Source: a virus. Taken from it: a stretch of 21,860 nucleotides of DNA. Under the pieces are notes generated by a model. It saw only the letters and a program-made list of their open reading frames with translations. It did not search any database and was not told where the DNA came from. Location of the stretch: IMG/VR virus record IMGVR_UViG_3300050343_000055, positions 1 through 21,860 of that record. One strand, written 5' to 3'. A program made the translations under genes and the position numbers. The first letter of the stretch is position 1; each line of letters opens with the position of its first letter. Of the stretch, positions 7,879 to 16,620 are shown piece by piece.

Positions 7879-8890
7879 TGCTATCTGAACCTAGTTTATC
7901 TCTAATTTTTTTAGTAATAGGACCTACTGGTAACTCAGAAAAGAATTCATTTCCTCTCTCTACTAGGCTTTTACCTTCTTTGCTATCTTGCTTGTTATCT
8001 GATACGCCTCTTAAAACGTCAATAGCTTCACGGAAACTATCTGAACCTGACATGTAAACATTCTGTTCTGCTACTTGTCTTTTAACAGGACCCATTCCAT
8101 TCATAGCTCTTTGAGCATTTATCTGTGCTTCTACTAAATCTACCATTTGATTATATGATTTCTCAAATGTACCTGAACGCACTTGTTCTACAAACTTACT
8201 TTTAGGATTATATCTATTCCTAAATTCCATTTCTCTTTGAGTTCTTTTTGTAGGGTCTGTTGTTTCTACCACATCATCTCCGTTGTCTACCACTGTTGTT
8301 GTTGTCGTACTAGGTATTGTAGTCGTTGTTGAAGGTGGTGTCATAGACATTTCACTTTCTATCTTTGCCTTTAATTGTTGTGCATCTGTATTTTCTGGGT
8401 CATTAAACTTTTCAATAGTTAAAACATACAATTCATTCATTGCAATTCTAAAGTCGTCTGTTTTTTTATCTTTTAACTTTTGTTCTAGCATGTATTTAAA
8501 TACGAGTGCATTGTCATTTAGGTCTGCTTGTTGTGCAAACCAATTTGCTACAAACTCTTTTTGTTTTGTAGTAAATTTTAATAAAGGTTTTTGTCCTGGT
8601 TGTGCAGTATTGGTTACTAATACTTTGTCTTGTTCTGCACTAACACCTGGTACTACTACACCTAACTCTTTCATAGCCTTGTATATGCCTGGAGCCATTG
8701 AATTTAAATTAGCCTGGAAGATACCCCATGATGGAGATTCTTTATCTAAAGCATCTCTAGTAAACGGTACACCATCTACTCTTGATTCATAACCTGCAAT
8801 AGGAACAAGATATTCAACTATTTCTTCTGCGATACCAACACTTTGTAATGCTTCAATTACTTCTTGCGTTGTATATGAATCAGGTTCCAT
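7868..8890 (-). CDS. Virion-associated lytic transglycosylase (lysozyme-like fold)
   Basis: This 340-residue protein carries a lysozyme-like signature near its N-terminus. 'IAGYESR' supplies a candidate catalytic Glu (E35) followed by Ser, and 'SPSWGIFQANL' (residues 52-62) matches the S-x-G-I/L-F-Q-x-N motif of SLT/goose-type lysozymes. These enzymes cut the glycan strand of peptidoglycan. A Thr-rich linker (PPSTTTTIPSTTTTTVVD, about residues 185-202) separates the enzyme from a charged helical C-terminal part. There is no signal peptide. The location between probable ejection proteins suggests that it opens the cell wall during DNA entry and is not a late-lysis enzyme. Thr-rich linkers of this type are frequent in actinobacterial proteins. 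Confidence 0.72.
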   Translation of the reverse strand: MEPDSYTTQEVIEALQSVGIAEEIVEYLVPIAGYESRVDGVPFTRDALDKESPSWGIFQANLNSMAPGIYKAMKELGVVVPGVSAEQDKVLVTNTAQPGQKPLLKFTTKQKEFVANWFAQQADLNDNALVFKYMLEQKLKDKKTDDFRIAMNELYVLTIEKFNDPENTDAQQLKAKIESEMSMTPPSTTTTIPSTTTTTVVDNGDDVVETTDPTKRTQREMEFRNRYNPKSKFVEQVRSGTFEKSYNQMVDLVEAQINAQRAMNGMGPVKRQVAEQNVYMSGSDSFREAIDVLRGVSDNKQDSKEGKSLVERGNEFFSELPVGPITKKIRDKLGSDSNDS

Positions 8891-9870
8891 TACCTATTTA
8901 CAGCTCTTCTGCTTAATGAAGTAAGACTGTTTATTGTGTTTGCTGCTCTAGCACCAATTTGTCCTGCAGCTTGTGATTGTTTTTCTAAGTCTTCTCTACC
9001 TTCAAATACTTCATCGACTACTCCACTAATATCTTCTTGCAATCCCTCTACGTCTGGTTCTTGTGCTGCTGTGCCTGGAGTAAACGTTTCTTGTGCCATT
9101 GTGCTTGGAGTACTTACTGTTAAGTCTCCTTCTATAACTCTAGTGCTTCCTTCTCGTGCAGCAACATAACCGAATTCTGCAGGTGTACCTTGTCCTAGGT
9201 TTGCACTTGTTCTATTAAATTGACCAACTATTCCTGTTACCCTACTAGATATATAGTTTCTTTCTTCCGTGCTTAATGCACCACCTTTTCTAGCTTTTGC
9301 TTTTGTTAAAGTATCATTAAGTAACTCATCTATTTCTTCTTTTTCTATTTTAGGAGAACCTGTAGTCATTGCTTTACGTGCATTGTAATCAGAACGTACA
9401 GCAGATAAAGCTCCTAGCCAACTTATCTTGCCACCAGTATTCATACTAAACTCCATTAATTGTTTAATACCTTTAATAAATTCTTCGTCTACAGCAAGAC
9501 CAATAGTCTTACTTGCATCCATAATTCCTACGTTAGACATCTGTGTTTTTAAAAGTGCTATGTTATCTTTATTTAAATCTCTTGCCACTTCTCCTGCATC
9601 TCTAGCAAAATATACATGACGATATCCTTGTTGTGTTAAATATTCTTCTGCACCAACAGGTTTAATTATTTGTGTTCCATCAGGTCCATCAACTTGCATA
9701 TCATAATTAGACTGAAATCCTGTACCTAAAGGTTTATTTCTATCAGGGTCAGTTAATAAATCAATAATTAATTGTGTTGTATCTTTATCTTCTCCGTCTG
9801 GTACTACATTATCTGTATCAATAATATCTGATACGCTTCCAGTCCTTGGTATATATATGCTACTTACCAT
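8890..9870 (-). CDS. Probable internal virion protein, 326 aa
   Basis: The family is not recognised with confidence. The N-terminal 60 residues are acidic and probably flexible. A central helical region, 'KDNIALLKTQMSNVGIMD' through 'KGIKQLMEFSMNTGGKISWLGAL' (about 99-160), has the spacing of short repeats found in some phage structural proteins and loosely recalls peptidoglycan-binding helices, but I would not assert that. The C-terminal part is low-complexity (VSTPSTMAQETFTPGTAAQE) and ends in a helical, basic tail (ANTINSLTSLSRRAVNR). One-base overlaps on both sides tie it to the giant gene and the transglycosylase gene, so it is most likely a virion component made in step with them. Confidence 0.6.
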   Translation of the reverse strand: MVSSIYIPRTGSVSDIIDTDNVVPDGEDKDTTQLIIDLLTDPDRNKPLGTGFQSNYDMQVDGPDGTQIIKPVGAEEYLTQQGYRHVYFARDAGEVARDLNKDNIALLKTQMSNVGIMDASKTIGLAVDEEFIKGIKQLMEFSMNTGGKISWLGALSAVRSDYNARKAMTTGSPKIEKEEIDELLNDTLTKAKARKGGALSTEERNYISSRVTGIVGQFNRTSANLGQGTPAEFGYVAAREGSTRVIEGDLTVSTPSTMAQETFTPGTAAQEPDVEGLQEDISGVVDEVFEGREDLEKQSQAAGQIGARAANTINSLTSLSRRAVNR

Positions 9871-12800
9871 TAATTTTCAACTCCATACTTAACTACTTCA
9901 TTATAGAACACTTCTTCAAAGACTACACCAAACATAGGTTCTTTTACTATAATCTCTGATGCTTTCTGATATAACAAATCTCTTATTGCTTGTGCTTTTG
10001 CACTGTTAGTATTTGCTACCCACAACGCTGCGTCTTCTTTTGTAACTTTTTTTTGTCCAATTCTTACACCTTCTAATACATCATCTCTGTAATCTGTATA
10101 CTCTTTTATTACAGGTGTTATAGGAAAGTCTGCATACATAGGGTCATTAACAGCTTTAGTTATTAACTCTGCATTTGCAGAACGGTCTCCACCTTCTGTA
10201 GTTTGATAACCTGGTAGCTTAGCTAACTCTCCTGCTTTTGTTACAGGGTCTCCATAAGCTAAAGGAAACATTTTTGCTAAGACAATATCTACTTTTGCCA
10301 TTTCAGCTTGTAAACTTCCTTGTATCTCTCCTTCTTCATGTTTTCTTTTTTTCTCTGCTTTAGCTGCACGTTCTACTATTGATGCTGCATAGGTTGCACT
10401 TCTGTAATAAAACTCTTCTTGAGTTAAAGGAGTTACCATACCCATTCCTTTTAACGCACCATAAGCTGAGAAATCAACTTCTCCTTGTCCAAGACCTTCA
10501 AAGAAATATAAAGCATTGCCACCAATGTCAGCGAATAGTTCTGGATTTTCTAAATAGAAATCATACTCTGGTTTTGTTCTTGGTAGTTTACCTGATTCAG
10601 TAATTGATTTGCCTTTAACTTGCATTGAAGCAGAAGTAAAACTATCTTCTAAAGAATACTTATCTAATCCTAAAAACCTTACAAGGTCTTTAGTTGCCTG
10701 AAAGTCTGCTTCTTTAACACCCATAGTTGTTGCATACTCTGTTTTAATGTCTCTCCAAAAACTATGTATAACAGATAACTCTACAAAACTGTTCCAAACT
10801 AATCCACTGCTTTCGCCTTCTGCTCCATACCATTCTTGAAACGTGCTATCTTCTAAGTCTGCTCTATACAAAACATTCATCTTTGGTACTAATGGGTTAA
10901 TGTTTCTGTCCCACGCTTTTATCTGATAAATGTTATCTCTTATAATTGCAGCTTTATCAAATAAAAATTCTGGGTCTTGTACATCTTCTGGAAATAATAT
11001 AGAAGCTATTTGTGTTGATTGTGTAGTAGCTAATAAATACAAGTCTTCATCTAAACCTGTGAAGCCTAACTTAGAAGCAACTGAGTTAAGTATATTTTTA
11101 CCTGTAGCAGGTAACGTTTCTTCAAGTAACACTTCTCCAACAAAACTTTTTAAATCTCCTGCACCACCTTCAAACGGTAAACCGAATTGAAATATAGTTC
11201 TCTCTAATACTCTTCTTGCTTCTGGATTGTCTGCTGTTAATAAACCTACAGGTATAGCTACAACTGGTCCTAATGGTGGAAACAATCCACCACCTGCAAC
11301 GCCTAATGCTGATGTAGGAAAACTTCTTTTAAGTATAATTCCACTTTCATCAATACTCATGTCATCTGTCCACAATCCTTCTCCACCACTTTGTACATAA
11401 GATTCTAGAGGTGTGCCACCAACAGGCATAATTAAATAATTTTCTCCAAAACTATCTGTATAGATGATATTTTCTTCTACGCCTTTTCTATATGCAAATG
11501 CAACTTGTGCTGCAGCTCTAGTGTTTGTAGTTCCTAATTGAAACCATCGACCAAGAACTTCTCTATACGCTTCAAAGAATGGTAATCCTACTCTGTATGC
11601 TTCAGCAACATAACCTCTTTCAAGTAAGTTGTATAACAATCTGTTGTGTATTTCAAATGCTGCTTCTGCTGCTCTTCTATCTAAATCATCGTATGTCATG
11701 TTTCTTGTTATGTCTGCTCTGACATCAGCTCTATCTAACATTGTGTGATAATCTACTTCTGTCAGTTCTTGTACAATAGGACTTTGTTTAGGATTGTTAA
11801 TTATAAACTTACCTGTTTTCTCATCTAAGAAAGATTGCAACCCACCACGTTGTGCTAGTGTTACAACATCTTCATATTTCATGTTGCCTAGTTTTAATTG
11901 TGTTCTTAACTCTTTAACACTAGGTGTTGGGTTTTCTTTTAGATATGTTTCAAAATCTTTTAATACAGCATCTATATCTTTTTTAGTATTAGCACCGTAT
12001 GTTTCTCTTAACACTATACGCAAAGATGCTTTCTGTTCTGTTAATAACTTACCGTTAACAACTACTTCTTGTTTGTTTACATTGGAGTAGTACGAACCAA
12101 TCTTAGTATTTTCATCGCCTAGTCTTATGTTGGCAATGTTTTTGTCTGTAGTGTATGCTGTTCTTTCTGCGTTCTGTAAATTTACATTTAGTTCTAACTG
12201 ATGTTTAGTTGTTGCACCTAATATTCTTGGTGTGTGAATACCATCTGCATGATAAGCAACTAATGTTAGACCGTCATCTTTTTGAGTTACAGACTGCTTA
12301 ACTACTTTAGTCATTACATTATCTATTTCATCTTGGTCTAAACGTTTGTCATCTAATAATCTCTTAGCTTTTTTAACTAAATCATCTGATAGGTTAACTG
12401 GTACGTTAGGGTCATAATGATTTTTTAACATATCTGCTAATGCGTTTCTTTGTGCAAACACCATGTTGGCATCTATGTAATGTAAGTACGCTTGTTTGAA
12501 TGTAGGTATACGAACAAGTGCTGCTTCTGACTGACCTACTGTAAAAAACAATGCGTCAGTAAATGCTTTAAATTTACTTATCATTCCTTTAGGACTTACT
12601 TTTTCTATGCCAGGTACAGTAGTTGGTAAGTTTTCTGCATTTCTATTTATGAGTGGTGTCAATGTATTCTTAACACTTTGTGAGTTCATAGTTCTTAATA
12701 CTTCAAAATCACGTATGTCAACTTTTCCAACTTTACCTTGAGCTATAACATTAATTAAATCATCAGATGCTCCTGTAAAGTTATTAATAGTCATACGATG

Positions 12801-15800
12801 ATGTTTAACAAAGTCTAAAAAATCTTTATCGTTTCTAATTACAACTATGTTTGATGCTCTACCATCAACGTTTTGTCTTGACATAATTTTCCTATTTAAA
12901 GAAGCTATCTCATCCATTAAATATTTATTATTTTGTATTGCTTTTACAATATCAGCATCAGACAATCCCTGTCTCATAGCACCTGCAACTATAGGCATAA
13001 ATGGGTCATGTGCCATTTGAGTAACTAAATAATCAATATACGTTTCTATATAGTCATCATTTAATTTAAAAGCTAATGTACTTCCATCTGTTTGTGCTAC
13101 ATTCTTTTTTACTGTTTTTTGTACGTCAACGTATTTACCATTATCTTTTCTAAAGACAGAAGTAAACTTAGGGTCTCTTTCATACAGGTCTCTAACTTCT
13201 GGTACACCAAATTCTGAATTACCTTCTGTCAAAGCACCTAATGATTTTCTATATTTAAGTGGCAATTTTTCTGACAACTTACCACCTTCAATTGGTTTAG
13301 TAACTCTAAAAGGTCCACGCAAACTTGTAAGAGGAGTTACATCAATACCTTTAGTCTCCAAGTAACGTATCATAAGACCGTCAGGGTCATTAAATATCAT
13401 CTTCATGTATTCTGCAGGGTCTCTAAATATAGAAGCTAAACCTTTTGTAGATACTCGCAACATACCGTCTGTAGTTATTTTAAGTGGAAATGCAATACGT
13501 GTTATTAACTGTAGGGGCATCCATACTCTTGATATTAAACCAAAAGTTATATCTTCTGCACGAGATGGTACATCCATCACTAATTTTTTATACAAGAATG
13601 ATTCATCTGGTAAATCAGAAAAAGCATCTTTAGTTATTTGACCTAATGGAGTATCTGGGTCAAAGAAAGTACCCTTTGTTCCTTTATCTGCTTCTGCTCT
13701 AATTAGAGCTACGCTTTCATCTACCTGTTGAGAACCTACTAATTTATTTCTAAGTCTTTTTCTAATACCAGTATGTCTTAACGTGGCACGTAAATCAGGT
13801 ATGTTAATAGTCAAGTCCATAGCTTGTCCTGCTAGCCCTATAGATTTCTGTGACCATTGTGCTAACTCTTCTTCGTTAATAATCTGGTCAGCATACTGTG
13901 CTCTAGTTAAAGGGTCTACAAAACCTTCTTCATAAAATTTAGAATTTTGTGCTGCTCTATATGTTTTACCCTGGTCAGTAAATCCTCTTACGTCGTCTAA
14001 ATTGTTTTGGAAAAAATCTTGTAACTCTGCGTCTGACAAACCAAACACTGCTTTAAGTTGTATAGCACCTTCTCGCATAATTAATTCGTCATAATAAATA
14101 CTCTGTGCTAATTTATATTGTTTGTTTTGTATTGCTACATAAAACTGTTTAGACAAATCTTCTATAACAGGTGTAGGTATACTCATCATTCTTCCTGTTT
14201 TAGTAAACGTATCTACTGAACGTGAAGTGTCTGTTAGATATGCAAACGGTCTTGAAGGCAACCTAACATCAGAACCTAAGAAAATATCTTTAATACTTGA
14301 TGTAGCTGTTCTTATCCTACCTTTATCTTTAACACCACCACCTCTAATGTAGTTAGCAGTTATAGTATCGCCTGTCATGGTGTCAGCTATGTTATCAAGA
14401 AAGTTATCGCTAAATACTTTTGGTTGTAAGTGTACGTCTTTAGCTGCTGTATTCATTTTACCGTTAACACGTATGTCAGATATATAACCTTTAGTTAAAG
14501 AATTTTTTATAATATCAAAATATCCTTGTGGATTGTTTTTAGGATTATCTACTATGCGAAAAGCTACTTCAGGACTAAATCCTCTAAGTGTTAGTTCTGT
14601 AAACAATGGTGCATCTGCTTGTGCTAACTCAGCAACTTTATCAGAAAGTATTCTGATTGCATCATCTTGTCCGTTAGCAAAAAAATCTGCAGCAGTTCCT
14701 CCTGCTTGTAAGTGTTCATCTAATTGTTTGCCAACTCCAGTTAACACTTCTTCACTGGCTACGGCTCTACCACCTGCACCTACTCCTCTTGATGCCATAA
14801 GAAAAGGGTCTGTTTTTGCCATTGCATATAGATTAGAAGTAAAACCAATCCAAGCATTGAAACCATGCTTAGGGTCAAACTCCATATCACTAAGTTGTTC
14901 TTGTTCTAGTTCTTCAACTTTTTGTTTAGCAACTTCGTAATCATCTTTTGTAATTTGTCCTAAGTCGTATGCTGACTGTAATAAAAATAAATTAGTATCT
15001 GCTTCATCTTGTATTTCTGTACGGACTGCCATTTTAGGACTGTACTCTCCAGACAATGAACCAGTTAATGTATACCTAACTAAGTCTCCAAAGTTTGATG
15101 CAACACTAGCTTTTTTAAAACCTTCTCGTGTTTGTTCTGCTTCTTCTAAATATTTACCACGACCGAACCATCCTGCTAAACCTTCAGAGCTACCAGAACT
15201 AAGTACTTCGTTAAATGATTCTGTGTACACTTCTACAGCTTCGTTAAGTGTTAATTTTCTTTCTATACCACCAGTTTTTAATTTTATTTGTTCAGATAAC
15301 ACATCTGGAAATGCTTCTTCTATTGCTTCTAAATCTGTTTGTTGCAACATAGGATAACCTAAATCATCAACTAAATTTTTACTCATTAAAAAGTTTCTAG
15401 CTCTATCTGATATGTATGGTGCTTCTGTCGCTGCTTCTTTATTAATAAGAGAATTTATAAAGTTTCTTTGTGTTCTGTCAAAGTTTTCAGAAAACGAACC
15501 TACACCTGCAGCAAATGATTTAATTTTTATACCTAAAGGTATTTCATTTTTATCTGTATCTTTGTCTCCTACGTATCGTGCAAAGTCTTTGTCTATGTCT
15601 AAACCTTTACTTGCTGCCCATTCAGCTTGATATGCTTTCTGTTCTATACCAATATTATTGACAAACTGCGTACCGATACTTTCGAACAAACTGTTAAGTG
15701 TTAGTAAGGCTGCATTAATAACAGTACTTTTTCTTAGTTGTGCTTCTCCAAATAAATCTAACTGTGTTTGTCTCTGTATTTCTTTTGTGTTATTTACACC

Positions 15801-16124
15801 ATCTTTTATTCTGTTAAAAAACTTTTTAGAAAATTCTACAGTAGGAGATGTTTCTCCACTTGCATAGGTATATTCAATAGGTTTAGTTTGCATATATAGC
15901 TGTTGATATTGCTGAGTTGTTAAGTTCATAGTTGCAGAAGCAATAGCTAAATCATCTGTTTCGAATGGATTCATAGCTTTAAATGTTTCTGTTTTGTTAG
16001 CTAGTGCATCTATGCCTTCATCGCCAAGCATATCTTTTTGTACGGCAAGAGCTTGTTCTTCTGCTGCTAGTTGATTAGCTTCTTCTAATCTTTCTTCTCC
16101 CCACTTCAAGTAATATGAAGCCAT
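9870..16124 (-). CDS. Giant internal virion/ejection protein, 2084 aa
   Basis: The largest gene, about 29 percent of the window, encodes an uninterrupted 2084-residue protein. The N-terminal 500 residues are charged and helical. Around residue 865 'SRVWMPLQLITRIAFPLKIT' is followed by helical stretches, and near 1200 'FFTVGQSEAALVRIPTFKQA' recalls segments seen in very long structural proteins of marine and actinobacterial phages. At about 1287-1345 a strand-rich stretch (LTLVAYHADG, TAYTTDKNIANIRL) interrupts the helices and could be a separate domain. Near 1600-1620 there is a Gly/Pro-rich hydrophobic segment (GVAGGGLFPPLGPVVAIPVG). The C-terminus is helical and charged. No tape-measure periodicity is evident. 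Position after the portal and before a transglycosylase fits a multifunctional ejected protein. I cannot assign an enzymatic activity. Confidence 0.65.
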   Translation of the reverse strand: MASYYLKWGEERLEEANQLAAEEQALAVQKDMLGDEGIDALANKTETFKAMNPFETDDLAIASATMNLTTQQYQQLYMQTKPIEYTYASGETSPTVEFSKKFFNRIKDGVNNTKEIQRQTQLDLFGEAQLRKSTVINAALLTLNSLFESIGTQFVNNIGIEQKAYQAEWAASKGLDIDKDFARYVGDKDTDKNEIPLGIKIKSFAAGVGSFSENFDRTQRNFINSLINKEAATEAPYISDRARNFLMSKNLVDDLGYPMLQQTDLEAIEEAFPDVLSEQIKLKTGGIERKLTLNEAVEVYTESFNEVLSSGSSEGLAGWFGRGKYLEEAEQTREGFKKASVASNFGDLVRYTLTGSLSGEYSPKMAVRTEIQDEADTNLFLLQSAYDLGQITKDDYEVAKQKVEELEQEQLSDMEFDPKHGFNAWIGFTSNLYAMAKTDPFLMASRGVGAGGRAVASEEVLTGVGKQLDEHLQAGGTAADFFANGQDDAIRILSDKVAELAQADAPLFTELTLRGFSPEVAFRIVDNPKNNPQGYFDIIKNSLTKGYISDIRVNGKMNTAAKDVHLQPKVFSDNFLDNIADTMTGDTITANYIRGGGVKDKGRIRTATSSIKDIFLGSDVRLPSRPFAYLTDTSRSVDTFTKTGRMMSIPTPVIEDLSKQFYVAIQNKQYKLAQSIYYDELIMREGAIQLKAVFGLSDAELQDFFQNNLDDVRGFTDQGKTYRAAQNSKFYEEGFVDPLTRAQYADQIINEEELAQWSQKSIGLAGQAMDLTINIPDLRATLRHTGIRKRLRNKLVGSQQVDESVALIRAEADKGTKGTFFDPDTPLGQITKDAFSDLPDESFLYKKLVMDVPSRAEDITFGLISRVWMPLQLITRIAFPLKITTDGMLRVSTKGLASIFRDPAEYMKMIFNDPDGLMIRYLETKGIDVTPLTSLRGPFRVTKPIEGGKLSEKLPLKYRKSLGALTEGNSEFGVPEVRDLYERDPKFTSVFRKDNGKYVDVQKTVKKNVAQTDGSTLAFKLNDDYIETYIDYLVTQMAHDPFMPIVAGAMRQGLSDADIVKAIQNNKYLMDEIASLNRKIMSRQNVDGRASNIVVIRNDKDFLDFVKHHRMTINNFTGASDDLINVIAQGKVGKVDIRDFEVLRTMNSQSVKNTLTPLINRNAENLPTTVPGIEKVSPKGMISKFKAFTDALFFTVGQSEAALVRIPTFKQAYLHYIDANMVFAQRNALADMLKNHYDPNVPVNLSDDLVKKAKRLLDDKRLDQDEIDNVMTKVVKQSVTQKDDGLTLVAYHADGIHTPRILGATTKHQLELNVNLQNAERTAYTTDKNIANIRLGDENTKIGSYYSNVNKQEVVVNGKLLTEQKASLRIVLRETYGANTKKDIDAVLKDFETYLKENPTPSVKELRTQLKLGNMKYEDVVTLAQRGGLQSFLDEKTGKFIINNPKQSPIVQELTEVDYHTMLDRADVRADITRNMTYDDLDRRAAEAAFEIHNRLLYNLLERGYVAEAYRVGLPFFEAYREVLGRWFQLGTTNTRAAAQVAFAYRKGVEENIIYTDSFGENYLIMPVGGTPLESYVQSGGEGLWTDDMSIDESGIILKRSFPTSALGVAGGGLFPPLGPVVAIPVGLLTADNPEARRVLERTIFQFGLPFEGGAGDLKSFVGEVLLEETLPATGKNILNSVASKLGFTGLDEDLYLLATTQSTQIASILFPEDVQDPEFLFDKAAIIRDNIYQIKAWDRNINPLVPKMNVLYRADLEDSTFQEWYGAEGESSGLVWNSFVELSVIHSFWRDIKTEYATTMGVKEADFQATKDLVRFLGLDKYSLEDSFTSASMQVKGKSITESGKLPRTKPEYDFYLENPELFADIGGNALYFFEGLGQGEVDFSAYGALKGMGMVTPLTQEEFYYRSATYAASIVERAAKAEKKRKHEEGEIQGSLQAEMAKVDIVLAKMFPLAYGDPVTKAGELAKLPGYQTTEGGDRSANAELITKAVNDPMYADFPITPVIKEYTDYRDDVLEGVRIGQKKVTKEDAALWVANTNSAKAQAIRDLLYQKASEIIVKEPMFGVVFEEVFYNEVVKYGVEN

Positions 16125-16420
16125 TAGAACCTACTTGTTAATGTGGGAAATTTCTCCAATAAGATTTGTTTAACAATTTCTATGTCATTTTGTGCAGTAA
16201 ACATTGTCTCATCCCCAGTAACGTTACCTGCTTCTTGTGGTTTTTGTGTAGGTGTAGCAAAGATATCCTGTACAGGTTGTGGTGTAGCAACTTGTGGAGT
16301 AGGTTGTGCTATTTCTTGTCCTGGAGACACTGCATCTATTTGTTCTTGTAACATTTGTGTCTGACCTGTTGGGTCGCCTTCTGCTCTAGTAGGAACTTCT
16401 ATCTTTTTTTTTCTTACCAT
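16124..16420 (-). CDS. Small Pro/Gln-rich protein, unknown function
   Basis: This encodes 98 residues. The N-terminus is basic (MVRKKKIEVPTR), the middle is low-complexity and rich in P, Q and T (QPTPQVATPQPVQDIFATPT), and the end looks helical (NDIEIVKQILLEKFPTL). A GAGG sequence about eight bases upstream supports ATG 16420. The start overlaps the preceding gene by seven bases and the stop shares one base with the start of the giant gene. The disordered middle with a short terminal helix suggests an adaptor or linker peptide in the particle. The family is not recognised. Confidence 0.6.
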   Translation of the reverse strand: MVRKKKIEVPTRAEGDPTGQTQMLQEQIDAVSPGQEIAQPTPQVATPQPVQDIFATPTQKPQEAGNVTGDETMFTAQNDIEIVKQILLEKFPTLTSRF

Positions 16421-16620
16421 GTGTCATCCTCTATTTCGAAACTTAAGTTTAAGTGTATCCATACACCAGGAATAGGAGTAGGTATAAGTATATCTCCTAA
16501 TGGTACATCTCCTTCTTGTACTTGTGTTTGTGGACGTTCAGGAAAACCCATGTCATCCCAATCTTCTCCATTAACTATGTCATAAAATTGTTTTTTAAGT
16601 TCTTGTTCTGGACTAGCCAA
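16414..16620 (-). CDS. Small acidic protein, unknown function, TTG start
   Basis: I choose TTG 16620 as start because a strong ribosome binding site, AGGAGG, lies five bases upstream, inside the end of the portal gene; this gives 68 residues beginning MASPEQELKKQFYDI. A longer reading from GTG 16650 (78 residues) is possible but has no clear binding site. The start overlaps the portal stop by eight bases. The protein is acidic, begins with a helix (SPEQELKKQFYDIVNGEDW) and continues with a Pro-rich, hydrophobic part (PLGDILIPTPIPGVWIHLNL). The family is not recognised. Being coupled to the portal, it may be a minor neck or portal-associated protein. Confidence 0.6.
   Translation of the reverse strand: MASPEQELKKQFYDIVNGEDWDDMGFPERPQTQVQEGDVPLGDILIPTPIPGVWIHLNLSFEIEDDTW

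Noticed and set aside
8283-8792. Open frame of 169 codons on the plus strand
   Set aside because: It is antisense to the transglycosylase gene, whose catalytic motifs and Thr linker are clear; the frame is a shadow of Thr/Val-rich codons.
14533-14940. Ser/Ala-rich 135-codon plus-strand frame
   Set aside because: It is antisense to the giant protein; composition reflects the reverse complement of Ala/Glu-rich codons.
9870-16124. Tape-measure protein, because of length
   Set aside because: It lies next to the portal, before the capsid genes, is not preceded by tail-tube or chaperone genes and shows no helical periodicity typical of tape measures.
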